Below, one piece after another: positions 31,301 to 42,421 of a stretch of DNA of 64,000 nucleotides. Position numbers and translations under genes: made by a program. Source of the DNA: Linderina pennispora. Its lineage: Eukaryota; Kickxellomycota; Kickxellomycetes; Kickxellales; Kickxellaceae. Location of the stretch: assembly GCF_002104995.1 (NCBI RefSeq), contig NW_024468264.1:186001-250000 (forward strand), written 5' to 3'. Under the pieces are notes generated by a model. It saw nothing but the letters and a program-made list of their open reading frames with translations, did not search any database and was not told where the DNA came from. Positions within the stretch are counted from its first letter, which is position 1. The number at the start of each line of letters is the position of its first letter.

Positions 31301-33176
31301 TTGGCTGAGAGATCTTGGGCGGCGCGGCTGAAATCTCGGCATCCAGTTTGTCCAGCGCATCAAAAATCTCGGCTGGGCACTCATCGTAGGCGCCGACGAG
31401 AAGCAGGGTGATGTCACCGTAGTTGTAGTATTTGGCGTGGTACTCTTTGATTTCATCGTTTGTCAGCTCGGAGATGCTCTGCGGAAGGCCGCCGGCTCCA
31501 AACGAGTACGTCGACCGAGGCGGGTACATGTTCTGGCGCAGGGTCAAGTGACCGCACAGAGTGGCTCCTTGAACGCAAGATCGCTCATTTCGCTGAGTAC
31601 AACGCCCTGCTGCTTGCCATCAGTGTCCACATGGTAGACCTACGAAGGGAAAAAATCAGCAAAGGGCAGCTTTGGGCGCTCGTGATCATGCGCGGGTTGT
31701 CGAGGCAATAGTGAAAAGGGAAGCGCACCGCAGAGTGCAAGGACAATGCATGCCACGTCTGGTGGTCCACTCTTTTTATAGAACAGCGCATAGCCGCATT
31801 GTGCTATAGGGAGCGGGGTTCGTGAGCCCATGACAGGTTCATCCGCGTGAAGGCGCCGAACCTGTTCACAAGATAGCACAGCTGCATAGCTTGGGCATAA
31901 ATTAACATTGCGGACAGGCACGCGCAGGGGCGCCTCGACAAATCACAGGCAGGACCCGCGTTGATTCCAGGACCCGCCTTTCGCCCAGCACACTATGCGG
32001 GTATTTTGGCGACTGGGGGCGGACTTGCCAAGCGTCATATCTCTTGTCTTTTCTCTAATGCACGAACCTGCAGCCAGCACTGTGACATTCACACATGGAC
32101 GCATAAGGAATTGGCAAGCAAAAATAGACAAGGGGGCTGATCGCTGATGTGGCCAGCATCCATCGCAATGGCAAGTAGGAAATACAAAAAGCTGGGACAC
32201 TAATGATGCCAATTTGGGCAGCTGGCAGCAGTGGGCGGATATGCATCGTGAACAAAAAAGGAGGTAGGTGCGGATACATTGGCTGCGAGCGATTTGTACA
32301 ATCGACACGCAAGCGCGCGCCGACATTTGATGGACAAGAATGCATATGCAACTTTGCGTCTCGCTTGGGAGCAGCAAAAAGGAAATGCTGCTAGTCCATG
32401 CATGTGTGTTGAGAAGTAAACAATAAAAGCAAGTGACGGAGATTGCACGCTATTCTTCAGGCAGTGACTTCATCCCTGCGCTATTCCTGTCCATGGCGTC
32501 CATGACATCCATGACGTCCATGAAATCTATGACGTCCATGATACCCATGATGTCTATGATGTCCATGATGTATGTGGCGATAAAGTTGGGCAGGAGGAAC
32601 AAAGAGGTGTGTCTAGAAAAAAACAACATAGCAATATGCATCCCTCGATCAAGCAGCAAGGTTTGAAACTCACCTCAGTTGCAAAATGCGTGTTCAGCAG
32701 CAGCGGGTGCATGATGTGATCAAGTGCGACGGGCAGGACATTTGCAGCGCCCTGCTGGGTGAGCCCCATGAACTTGAACAGTGTCATGTCATTAAAGGTC
32801 GTCGCGTTCATGGGCAGGCCGAGGTTGCGCGATGCCACTGTGTCGATGTATCCACGGTAAGGGAACGCCTTTGACCCACAAAACACCACTACATACGCGA
32901 GAAAAACCAGGCATGGGTAAATCGTGATATCCGAATATGGATCCGCACACTCCGCCTCGCCTCCGTGTACTTACAGTGCTCCAGCGTATGCGGCTTCCCC
33001 TTGTGATCCTTACATGGCGTTGGAACGCACACTGCCATTTTGCACACCGGGCCGGGCACCTGGCATACCACAACTCGGAAGTCGCTTGCCCGGTGCTTGT
33101 ACACAAAACACGGGAATCCTTCACGCTCGCCGTTCTCGAACGCCGTCTGCTCCTCCAGAACGTACTTGTCGGCCAT
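28359..33176 (-). CDS. M16 zinc metalloprotease (YOL098C/SDD3-like), several frame breaks
   Basis: Three exons on the minus strand: 33176-32975, 32888-32674 and 31639-28359. Splicing across exons 1 and 2 completes PHTLEHLVFCGSKAFPYRG, with the inverted zinc motif His-Thr-Leu-Glu-His. Exon 3 opens VYHVDTDGKQQGVVLSEM, which supplies the third-ligand glutamate region. About 1,200 residues are covered, including late LKNAIRGRGHAYGIGI, typical of large eukaryotic M16C peptidases. The best match I recognise is the yeast YOL098C group, of poorly known cytosolic role, rather than Cym1. Exon 3 needs about six one-base shifts (near 31570, 30070, 29930, 29835, 29140 and 28700) to read through. No other stops occur in the segments, so either the consensus is poor here or the gene decayed recently. 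Confidence 0.8.
31640..32673 (-). other. 1034-nt intron of the M16 protease gene
   Basis: Bounded by GTGAGT and CTTCGTAG on the minus strand. It is several times longer than the other introns in the window and contains the minisatellite at 32490-32576. I see no gene inside. Confidence 0.7.
32490..32576. repeat. 9-bp minisatellite (ATGACGTCC-like) in an intron
   Basis: About nine imperfect units of ATGACGTCC/ATGATGTCT/ATGACATCC in tandem. Read as protein it would give Met-Thr-Ser/Met-Met-Ser repeats, but it lies inside the M16 intron and is not coding there. Variation is mainly at unit positions 5 and 6. Confidence 0.8.
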
Positions 33177-34794
33177 GTCCTGGTGTGGTTTTGTGCTCGG
33201 GAGAATAAGGGTGTAGAATAATGGGAATTACCGGGAATAAGGACAAAGTGGAGCAGGAGGTGAAATAGAGGAGGGGGAGCAGAGAGCTGGGGCTTCTCAC
33301 GCGGCCAAGCTTTTTCTTCTTGCGTAGGTGCCAAAGAGGGGTTTCTGTTTTAGTTCAGGTGCACGCTTGCCCCTAGTTGTTTGCGGGTTGCCACTCTTCT
33401 CTATCGCCCCTGGTGATAAACAGATGCAAAAGGGACACGACTCGGAAACAAAAAGCAGTCCCTGCTGCTTACTTCAGAGAAGGGACAAGGCTGCGCAAAA
33501 TGCAAAAAACAGTTGCGCTTTTTTCGCAGCGGCCAGTCAGAACGAGCGTCCAGAGGTGGTGGGTCCTGTAACGAATAGCAATTGCGCCCAGCGTAGAAAT
33601 ACAGCTGCTCAGCGCCGATGGCTTTTTATTTTTCACTAGACTAGCTTGCGCACAGGCAGCAGCGAGGAATGGGTTTACAAGAGACAAGGAGCGCGCGAGA
33701 AGCTGAAAGGTAGGTAGAGAAAGAATAGCAGAACTGGAAATCGAAAAAAGTGCGCGAAGGCAGCTGCCCTTTATAACGGAAAACCCACTTTTTAGGCGAA
33801 CCCGGGAGGGGGTGGGTGGTGACCCCCAGTGGAATTTGCAAAAACCCGAGATGGTGCCAGCGCACTTTCTCCAACCGTCGCAATGTTCAGTGATGAGCTA
33901 CATAAAAGCAATATATTTGGTTCTTGCAAGCAAATTACACTCATTGTTAAGGGTTTCCTGAAAGGGAGGAGTGAAGCTTAATATCGCGCAATACCACGGC
34001 CAGGGCGCCACAAAAGGACGTGGAATCCTCAGCAGATACTCGACAAAGAACCAAGCACAGACTTTACCAGCAGCATCTGTGCATTGTAGAGAAGCGCGGT
34101 TCTGAGTATGGACAGGTGTTGTATTTACATCCGGCCCCCTTTGCTGCTTCGAACAAACAAAGCTAGCAAGGCGCATCCTTTGGAAATGGACACACCGGAA
34201 CGACAGGGAATGCAGATAGCGGTGGTGGGGAGAGGGGGGAAATGATCGTCTAATTAAAAAAGCGACATCAGTCATCCGGACACTGCTGGGTCTCACATAC
34301 AAGTCGACATGGACATGCATATATTGAGTCGAGCCAGGGAAAAGCAGAAAGCAAAAAGCAAAACAAAGCAGACCCAAAACCACAGGCAGGCTCATCCAGT
34401 GGGCGAGGGGGCATAGGGTGAATGCCCGGGTATTGCCATTATGCCCACTCGGCTGCTGACATCAACCCACATACACTAGCTCGCAAACATCCACACCGCA
34501 TGACTCTTGCCAGAGCACGCTCCACACAGCAAAGAAACAAAGCAGATTTGTGGCAAGTGCCCAAAAGAAAATCAGACATCACCCGCTGACACCGCCCAGA
34601 TGATGCTGGCCACTCTCGGCAAGCCCAGCGAGCCATGTGAGCTTGCTGCACACCCAGCACACATATCCGCGTTTCAGCCCTCTGTCCCACGCGCGGCACA
34701 CGAAACCAAGTCGCCAACCTGTTGTGTGCGAGCAACAAGTCTCATGTTTAGGAGCAAAAAGGAATATATATTTTGAAAAGTTGGCAACAACTAG
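33177..34794. other. Intergenic region upstream of the M16 protease
   Basis: Promoter side of the M16 gene and 3' flank of the SUN gene. A 165-codon minus frame (33898-34395) starts with a hydrophobic stretch but has no recognisable domain or neighbour link. No RNA gene or repeat seen. Confidence 0.5.
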
Positions 34795-37700
34795 TTAGCT
34801 GGCTGGGCTGGAGGCGCCCGGCTGCCGTGGACGCGGAAGGCGGTATACACAGGTGTGGTCGGGGTGGCCCCAGTTCGAGTTGACCTTGAGCACCAGCGTG
34901 CGCACTCGGACCGGCCCGTCCACCGGAATGACCTGCATCGGGCGGTCATCCGACGGCTCGTATTCGTAGGTGGTCAGCAGTTTGAGTTCGCCGATGCCAT
35001 AGTCGGAGCTGCTGTCGGCCAGCGGCGGTATTGGCATGCCACTGAACTCGGCTGCAGCTGTGGAATGCGGGGCGGCAGCGCCATCATCGGCCGGCTCATC
35101 ACTGTCGTCGGCAAAATCTTCCGGGTAAATGTCGAACGCCGAGTTGTCGGAGGCTGCAGCCGGCGCAGCCTGGCCAAGCACGTAGCCCCAAATCTCAATG
35201 CTGCGCGGGGCGCTGCGCCAGTCAATGGCCACGCTCTTGGCCACATGCTCCAGCCCAAATTCGGCCACATCCACAACCTGGCCCAGGTGCAGGGCCACCT
35301 GGCCCGACGGTCCGCGCATCGGCCAGCACTCGCCCACATGCGTGTTCGGATCGATTATAGCCGTGGGCGGCTGCGACGACGTCATGCCGATTGCACGCAG
35401 CGCCTTCTGGAACAGCCCGCGTGGCGTTGCCTCGTACGTCTGCGATGTCAGGCTAGGAATGATGCGCGATCCAGCCGAGAACAGCGCAAAGTCCGTCTTG
35501 CCCACACGGTCGTTGGCGTACCGGTTCAGCGCGCCTTCAATCATGCGAGCCACATTGTCGTACGCTACGTCGCCATCGGTCTCGAGCCATTCGGGCTTGA
35601 GCAGCTCCCGCAGCTCCTTCTCCTGCTCGCGGATAGCAGCATCAACCAGCTCACGCACTTCACGCAGGCTCACGCTGCCGCCGCCGCCGCTACTCACGAC
35701 CCTGCGGCCGCCCTGCAGTTTGGAAATTTTATCCTCAAGCGCCCTCTTTGCCTGCTCGACCAGCTTCTGCGCCGATGCAGAGACATTGTCCAGCTTCGGA
35801 GTTGTATTCCTTGAGCTGCTTGTCGTGCGATTTGCTCTGCCGCACCGCCTCGGCCTGCGCACTGGCAATATCCCGCGCGAGCCTTTCCACCTGGCGCTTG
35901 ATGCTCTGCATTTCCTTGGCAGAGACACCGCTGCCGCCTGCGGCCTTGGATGTCTGAGACTGCATGTCGTGCTTCAGCGAAGCATAGCTCCTCTCCAGGT
36001 CTGCAATCCGCTTCTTCTCGTCCTGGTGCTCAGACATCAGCTGCTGCTTCTCGCGCTCGAGCTTCTCCAACGAGTCAAACACATCCTGCTGCTCTTCTTC
36101 GCGATGGGTCTTCAGCGTATCCAGCAAACTGTACAGGTGCCTCAGTGTCTGCTCCACATCTGCCAGCCGCTCGGTAATGGCCGAACTGTGTCCGTTGGGA
36201 TCCACAGGCCTGCTGTCTGTCAGCGGCGGCATTGTGATCGGGCGCTTGCTAGGCGTAGGTGAACGCATTCCGCCAAATAGACGGCCAGGGGACAGCATAT
36301 GTGGTAGCGACGGAAGGCTGGAGAGCAACGGCTGGGCGTACTGACTAGCAATGATAGAAAACGCAACCATAGCAAGGCCTGTCAGGATCCCGGTCATGGT
36401 GCGCGCTGAATCGCGGTACTCGCCTGGGGCAATCAGCCGCCACAGCGACAGCGGCAGCAAGATGGCTTCGCGCGTGCCGCTGTAGATCGTGCCGATGATG
36501 ATCCTGAATAGCAGCTTGGTGGCAAACGACACGATCAGTATCACCGTCTCCTTGATCAGATAGTAGACTATAAAGAAGGCAAACGACACGCGCTCGGTCG
36601 TAGTCCCTGTCGACCCACCCCAGCTGGCCAGGATGTTGCGGAACAGCCGCTTCAGCAGCGTTGGGTTGTCGTGGTTAATTCCGTTGCTGCCCAGGTTGTG
36701 CAAGTCATTGGACGAATTGCTGACAAAGCTATCGCTGAACGTACGCACCGTGCGTTGGTCATCTCGCTGCAGGTAGCCGTCCCACCCACGCTGTGCTTTT
36801 TTGCCAACGCCCAGATACTGGTGAGCTGCTAGCAGATCGCTGGCTGTGCGATTATTGCGGGCAGCATTGAGTTTCGGCCGCGGGTTGGTCGGCGATACTG
36901 CTGGGCCATCGCCCACATTTGTGTTGTTGCTATTGCGCTGCTGCGAGAATCGCTTTGCTGTAGGTGGAAACGCACCCGGGCCGTTAATACGTGCTGTGAA
37001 TGGTGTAGGGCCGTAGCTGCGTGTGCCCTCGCCGTAGTTGCTAGCAGCACGCTGTCCGGTATGCGCTGTGCCAAAGTCGAGATCCGGGTCATACGCGCCA
37101 CCGCCAGGCGTTGTGTACCGTGTGCGCATCGAGAGCCGAGACGCCGTGCCAGCAGCGCGGTTAGTGCTTTCGTTGCCAACGGCCGATGGGTGGAACCGGT
37201 CGCCGCCGTACGTGCTGCCGCTGTAGTTGTAGGGGTCATTGACGTTTGTGTAGCTGGTGCGGCCAGTGTCCATGATTCCCTCGTCATCACCGATCCCTCC
37301 GTAGGTCGCCGAGGATCGTCCAGTCGGATTATACGAATAGCCAATGTTGCCACTCCGGCCAAACGCACCTCCGCCAGCCCTGTGGCCGCCACCCTTGCCA
37401 ATATCATCATCACTGATGCTAATGGACCGCAGTTTGCTCGGTCCGCCGCCATACGTAGGCCTGATCGGGTCATTGTTTCCAAGTATGCCTTCGTCAAAGA
37501 ATGACTCGTCGAACCTGGCCCCATGCCCGCCGCCGTACGTGTTGCGGCCGTCCAGAAAGCTGTTTCCAAACTCGCTGGTCATACGCGTCTCGTTGAAGCT
37601 GGCCATGTCGGGTTTGCCGGGCGGCAGCGACGGCGATTCTGCAAACGGGTCCTGCGACGCGCCACCGCCAAACGGCGTGAGTCCTGTCCGGTCTTTGGCA

Positions 37701-38191
37701 CGCCTTAACCACGCCGGCTGCTGTCTGTCCTCTGCCGACGTTTGATCGCGCCCAAACCCTATCCTACCGAGCGTTGAGTTGCCCGGCGGTCGCAAGAAAT
37801 TCTCCTGGTCCTCGAATCGGCTGTAATTTGGTGCGCCCGCAGCCGACAGCTTTGATGTAATGTCGCGTACGGGCCGCACACTGGCACGCGCGTGCATACC
37901 TGCAGGCGGCAGCTTCTCAAAGTGTGGGTCGTCGAAGCTCATGCGCGGAATCTGTGAAGGTGACATTGGCATGCCCTGCAAATGCTTCGGCCGCTGCTTA
38001 ATTGTGTCCGAAGTAATGTGTGCGCGCGCGAACGCTGTGGCGATATTAACGGAGGTCGAGTTGGCAAAGAAAGGAACCTGCACTCGTGTTTGCTCCCCGG
38101 CCTTTTTCTTCTCTGTCGGCGAATTGCGCTGCCCTTCAAGCCGCTGGTAGAAATTTTTTTGCTGGGTCCGTAGCGGCGTTTGCTGGCTCAT
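34795..38191 (-). CDS. SUN-domain nuclear envelope protein (Sad1/UNC-84 family), one frame break
   Basis: About 1131 aa if one extra base near 35800 is allowed for; otherwise two overlapping frames. Residues 1-500 are disordered, Gly/Ser/Tyr-rich and face the nucleoplasm. Hydrophobic segments lie near 530-575 and 600-620. A long coiled coil follows (DVEQTLRHLYSLLDTLKTHR onward). The C-terminus from about 885 is a SUN domain: DFALFSAGSRIIPSLTS, GECWPMRGPSGQVALHLG, SAPRSIEIWGYVLG and LVLKVNSNWGHPDHTCVYRL. SUN proteins cross the inner nuclear membrane and bind KASH partners, tethering the spindle pole body or chromatin. An acidic insert (DDSDEPADD) interrupts the SUN domain. The break falls in the coiled coil between QLKEYN and PKLDNVSASAQ. 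Confidence 0.9.
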
Positions 38192-38603
38192 AAGAGAAGA
38201 GCGACTCGCTAATTAGCCAAAAGAAATTATTTACAACAAATCGAACCAAGTAGCCCCTGTCTGCGCGGTTGGTGGATTTCAAGCCCAAGAAAAAACTTTG
38301 ACGCGTCGTGCACGGAGCGAAGAAAGTAGCACGCTAGGAAAAGTTAGTAGCAGAAAGGTATACAAAGTCGCGTAAATAGAGGCGAAAAAAGAATGGCAGA
38401 GCCGTAGACGCGCCGTGTTTTCATCTTCTGGCCCGATCGACCAGAGGCGCATAGTTTTCTGTTTACTCTACTGCGAGCTGGCCAGTGAGCCTTGCACGGC
38501 TCTTTTGATTGTGTGCACAACCACTCTGCAGCTCCTGTCGCACATCCTGGGTACACGTATATTGAGGAATTCGGCATGAAATTGCATTGACCACCCATGT
38601 AGG
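38192..38603. other. Promoter-side spacer of the SUN gene
   Basis: About 400 bp with A-rich tracts. I see no gene in it. Confidence 0.5.
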
Positions 38604-40388
38604 CTAGCTATCGGTGCTACCAATATAAGGAATCCTGTGGTGAAGGTACATTCTACCTTTTCTTTGTGGAATATACTCAGCAGTCTCGAGCCTTGTTTGG
38701 CTAGGGTCGCCCGGGATACCACGATCCGAAAATGTGTCCTTTGCTGTGGGTAGCATACCATACAGAACGGCCAGCTTGGGGAGGAAAGGCAAGCCTGATA
38801 CCAAGGTGCACATCGCGTCAAGAGAAGGAATCATCGGGGCATGGACAGTGCCCTAGAACAAAACAAGTTGTGCAAGTGCACCATTCCAGTTGTGGTGTCT
38901 CTGTATTGACCAAACCGTCTTCAGCGCTGTATATAGGCCCAACAGACAGCCAACGCAGATGGGGAAGCTGAGAGCGAATATTGACAAGATTGGAGAGGCA
39001 AACCAGGAACTGAGCAAAAAGTTTTCTAATGTGGCCCATAGAACAACATCGGGAAGTGGAATTGGTAGACTTGTTGGAGTGATTGTTTCTGCAGTGCGAG
39101 CTGCAAATGGTTGACTAAAGACACCCTTTGCAATAAACTGCGGCACATCGTCACATATTTACCTCTTCCACAGTGAAACCTCCCAGCGTAGCAACAGGAT
39201 ATGTCTAGATGTGGATATCGCTGATAGCTGAACTCTATCAACCATGGTGCCAACAGTGACAGCTTGTACTGAGCGGATAATTGCTTAGGCGTAGATATTT
39301 CAGCTTTGGAAAAGATATTTGCGATAAGTGTGTATCGGGGGTGGCTACAGGCAGCGTGGCTGAATAATGGCGTAGTGTCCGAAGGTCTCTGAGATTCCTG
39401 AAAATGTTGGATCCTGGCAGACTGCCTCTAAAGGTATCCCAATAATGAACAGTATCGTAGTAGATTAGATGCATTGCCACCAGTGAAGGTCCAGATGTCC
39501 TTGGAACGTGGTTAGCACTTTCACTACCGATAGGCAGCGACAGCCGAATGAGAGATTGCGGAAGATATGTGCTCGAGTGCAGGGAGTCGGACATACAGCA
39601 AATAGACTGTCTGCAGACATGGCAGGTAAAAGTCTAACGGCTTGCAGAGAGAAATCTGGGGGATTTTTCTTTGAATCCAGCTTCGGTATATATCTCAAAT
39701 ATGCCACATGAGGGATGTGCCTAAGGAGGTAGTCAGAAGTCTTTGGCGACCGTGTGTTTAGATTATCTGTAGTAAGAAGGGCAGTGCCAAAGCCCTGCTC
39801 TATACCAGGTGTGTTGTAAATGAAACATAGCCCCTTCAAAGAAACCCACCTACCAGAACCGAACGGGAAAGCCTCCAATATGCTGCCTAGGGCAGGAAAA
39901 TCGATGTTGCAGCCGCAAGGCGAGATGAGCAGCTCCCTTGTGACGTAGCTGAACCCCCTATTTACAATGTGCGGAGTATTTACTCTCCATAAAACTGGGC
40001 ATGGCGATGACGTTAAAAGGTATATGCCCCTGGATGCGAACTGGTCTGAATCAACCGTGCTTCTGTATCGAAGCTGCTGCTCAGCGGCCGATTCATGGCA
40101 TAGCATGACTGCAGTTGTGTAGAGGCTCTCCTATATAGTGCCTCTCCGGCACTGGCATACTTGGTTCAGCTGCAAATATAAAATATAACCATCGATATCA
40201 TTTGGGGTGTTCAAGCTGATAGTTTGTCTATATATGGCAACAACACGCTTAAGTATAAATGGCCTTGACGTGACCCAGGTCGCCATTAGTGTGAAAAGTG
40301 CCAGTGATAAGGAGTGGAAAAGAAATGCAATTTCTCTTGACAATAATTGACTACCCGCAGTTATCATATGTATGCTAATCCTTGTCAA
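38604..40388 (-). pseudogene. Decayed F-box/leucine-rich-like gene
   Basis: Protein-like sequence continues along the minus strand but is broken. The start region reads NDIDGYILYLQLNQVCQCRR, an F-box-like stretch, then a TAG at 40131-40133, then ESLYTTAVML in the same frame, as expected for an F-box protein reading VCxxWR...LYTTAVM. Downstream the frame changes near 39590 (YLPQSLIRLSLPIGSES, then FPKLKYLRLSNYPLS) and again near 39250 and 39020 (QLPHLRWLSVGPIYSAED). The leucine-spaced segments resemble the C-terminal part of the intact F-box-like gene at 54942-56672. Family membership is inferred from pattern, not alignment. Stops and shifts make a pseudogene likely. Confidence 0.5.
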
Positions 40389-40802
40389 CGCAGCCCTGGC
40401 CCAACGCTGTCTATGGCAGTACTTGTCTCATATCTATCCTGGTCGCATAGTAGGTATATCGGTACCTCAGCACACACATACACATGTTTTACATCAGATA
40501 TACACTTTGAATAATGTCACTCAATCGACTGTGCCTGATATGCAGCATATATGGGCAGTCGAGCACAGCAGTGCAGCGAAAGAATCGTTTATCATCATGA
40601 GGATGGCAGTCCATTTATTCACTTTTGGGCTCCCCGTGGGAGAGCCATTACCAGTGCGCATTTCTTCGGCGAAGAGCGAAGAGAGCAAAAAAACAGGAGA
40701 CCGGAGCGGGGCGAGGGGAGTGGTTCAAGATACTAAAATACAAAAGGGCACGGCGGCTGCGCGGCGGCGTCAGCACATAATTTTTCCCATCCCGCACTTT
40801 TT
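40389..40802. other. Spacer between F-box remnant and UPS1
   Basis: About 410 bp. No gene, RNA or repeat seen. Confidence 0.5.
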
Positions 40803-41443
40803 TCACTGCTCCTGCTTATCGGCGATGACACGGGCCCGAATCAGTCCCTTACGGTGAGCCAGATCGAGCACGTACAGCATTCCCTTGCGGCTTTTGGCGA
40901 TATTGTCCGAGAATCGCGAGAGACTAAAGTTCTCAATCTTTGAGTTCAGGCCATACCCGATGTTCGACAGGATGCTCGTCTCGTTCTTGCACAGCGTGCG
41001 CGAATTGTCGGCCGGATCGGCACAGAGCGTCTGCTTCTCCTCGACCTTCATCAGGCGTGTGTGCGTGATGTTGCGGGTTTTGGCCACCATTCTGTTGCCC
41101 TGGGCGTCCACCACGATTTCCTCCAGGATATACGCCTCGTTGCCGCGCATTATGCCCTTGGCCCAGCGTGGCACAGAGTTGGTTTTGCGGAGCAGCCGCA
41201 CAATATGGAGCTCGCCGGTTTTTGCGTCAATTCGGTGGTCAATCGTGTCGGCTGTCAGTACATGCGTGGCGAACGGGTTCGGGTAGCGGTTCATGAACGC
41301 AAAGGACACTGTTCCCCACGAGTAGCTACAAAAGAGTGGCCGGTGTTAGCAAAACTGTAGCCGCTGGCCAGGAGGAGTGGGGTGCTTGTGCATCGGCCAG
41401 ACACTTACTCGTAAGCATATTTCTGCTGGTAAAACTTGACCAT
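40803..41443 (-). CDS. UPS1: PRELI/MSF1-domain lipid transfer protein Ups1
   Basis: Two exons on the minus strand, 41443-41409 and 41325-40803, joined across an 83-nt GTAAGT...TAG intron, giving 185 aa. The first exon encodes only MVKFYQQKYAY plus part of a codon. The PRELI domain fills the protein: FAFMNRYPNPFATHVLTADT, then LLRKTNSVPRWAKGIM, RNITHTRLMKVEEKQT and a C-terminal amphipathic helix with FSDNIAKSRKGM. Ups1/PRELID1 proteins pair with Mdm35 in the mitochondrial intermembrane space and carry phosphatidic acid to the inner membrane for cardiolipin synthesis. The HVL, KKTN-like and RLMKVEE residues favour Ups1/PRELID1 over the Ups2/SLMO branch. Confidence 0.92.
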
Positions 41444-41778
41444 GGCTTGTCAGTAGTTGGACGACGACGACAACGGGCGAATTTGGCAGAGAGACGCTAG
41501 AACGCAGAGGGCGTGGAAATTGGGCAGGGAGCAGAAACAAAGTGGGCGAGAGGCAGGAGCAAGAGAAAAAAGATAACCGCCCCACAGTTGGTGGAGGCGC
41601 ACTTTTGCTCAATGATTTCGGCAGCTGGCCGATCTCTAATCGCAAAGGCGGGCCGATTTCAGATTACGCTGGTGGGATGACCCCCAGTTGGGCGCATCCT
41701 GGACCCAGGTGCGTGTTTCATCGGCACAGAAGTGGAGATTGTGTATTTCTGAGAGCATAAAAAGGTTTACATGGGTGT

Positions 41779-42168
41779 TTAGTTCTTGAGCGAGAAGCCA
41801 TAGCCGCACTTGGTACACTTGTAGAACACGGTCTGGCCTTCATCTGCCGAGCGCATCTGCATGGTGTAGAAGCTCATCTCGTCACTGCCGCACTCTGGAC
41901 ATGTCTCCTCGACGGTGGCGTCGACACGGTCTGCCGACGCAACGCCCTGCACCAGCGACCGCTTGTTCTTCAGAGCTGACGGGAACGCACTGTCCTGGGA
42001 CCGCGACACAGTCTCGATGCCCTCGAACTTTGTGCCTTGCTGGGCGTCACCGCACGCGTGGCACACAATATGGTCCTGGTCGCCCGGGTTGTCGAGCAGG
42101 TTGCCGCACGTCGGGCAGAAGATCAGCGATCCGTAGTTGTTCCTCCTGAGCTCGGTCTCCGTCGACAT
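41779..42168 (-). CDS. RPA12: RNA polymerase I subunit RPA12 (A12.2)
   Basis: A single-exon 129-aa protein. The N-terminal zinc ribbon holds SLIFCPTCGNLLDN and VCHACGD. A linker with DSAFPSALKNKRSLVQ follows, as in yeast A12.2. The C-terminal TFIIS-like ribbon has CPECGSDEM, the acidic loop RSADEGQTVFYKC and a final CTKCGYGF. This ribbon gives RNA polymerase I its RNA-cleavage activity. The eight zinc-binding cysteines and the Asp-Glu pair of the catalytic loop are all present. The length matches the yeast protein (125 aa). It diverges from CCT epsilon across about 250 bp. Confidence 0.95.
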   Translation of the reverse strand: MSTETELRRNNYGSLIFCPTCGNLLDNPGDQDHIVCHACGDAQQGTKFEGIETVSRSQDSAFPSALKNKRSLVQGVASADRVDATVEETCPECGSDEMSFYTMQMRSADEGQTVFYKCTKCGYGFSLKN

Positions 42169-42421
42169 TGCTGTATGTTAATTGAGTGGTGGAAAGGCAG
42201 TGGTGGTGGTAGAACGAAAAAAAAAAAAAAAAAAGCTGAATTTTTCCTTGCCCGATTTCTAGCGAAAAAAAATAATAATTGGTGGTGATCGGTGATCTGG
42301 CTGCTGGCAGGGGCTTGATCTGCATTAGAAGTCAGCCGAAGCTTTCTGGTGTTTGTGTTTTCCTCTTCATTTTACGTTTCCCGCACACCCTTTTCCAAAG
42401 CTAATTCGAATCAGTGTGACG
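42169..42421. promoter_or_regulatory. Bidirectional promoter of RPA12 and CCT epsilon with poly(dA:dT) tract
   Basis: The 253 bp between divergent starts contain an uninterrupted run of 18 A at 42217-42234. Such tracts disfavour nucleosomes and are common in divergent fungal promoters of growth genes. No factor site was identified. Confidence 0.6.

Noticed and set aside
32433-32666. Met-Thr-Ser/Met-Met-Ser repeat protein on the plus strand
   Set aside because: It is only the translation of the intronic 9-bp minisatellite.
33898-34395. 165-codon minus frame starting with a signal-peptide-like segment
   Set aside because: The hydrophobic start could be chance in T-rich DNA; the rest lacks domain character and conserved-looking motifs.
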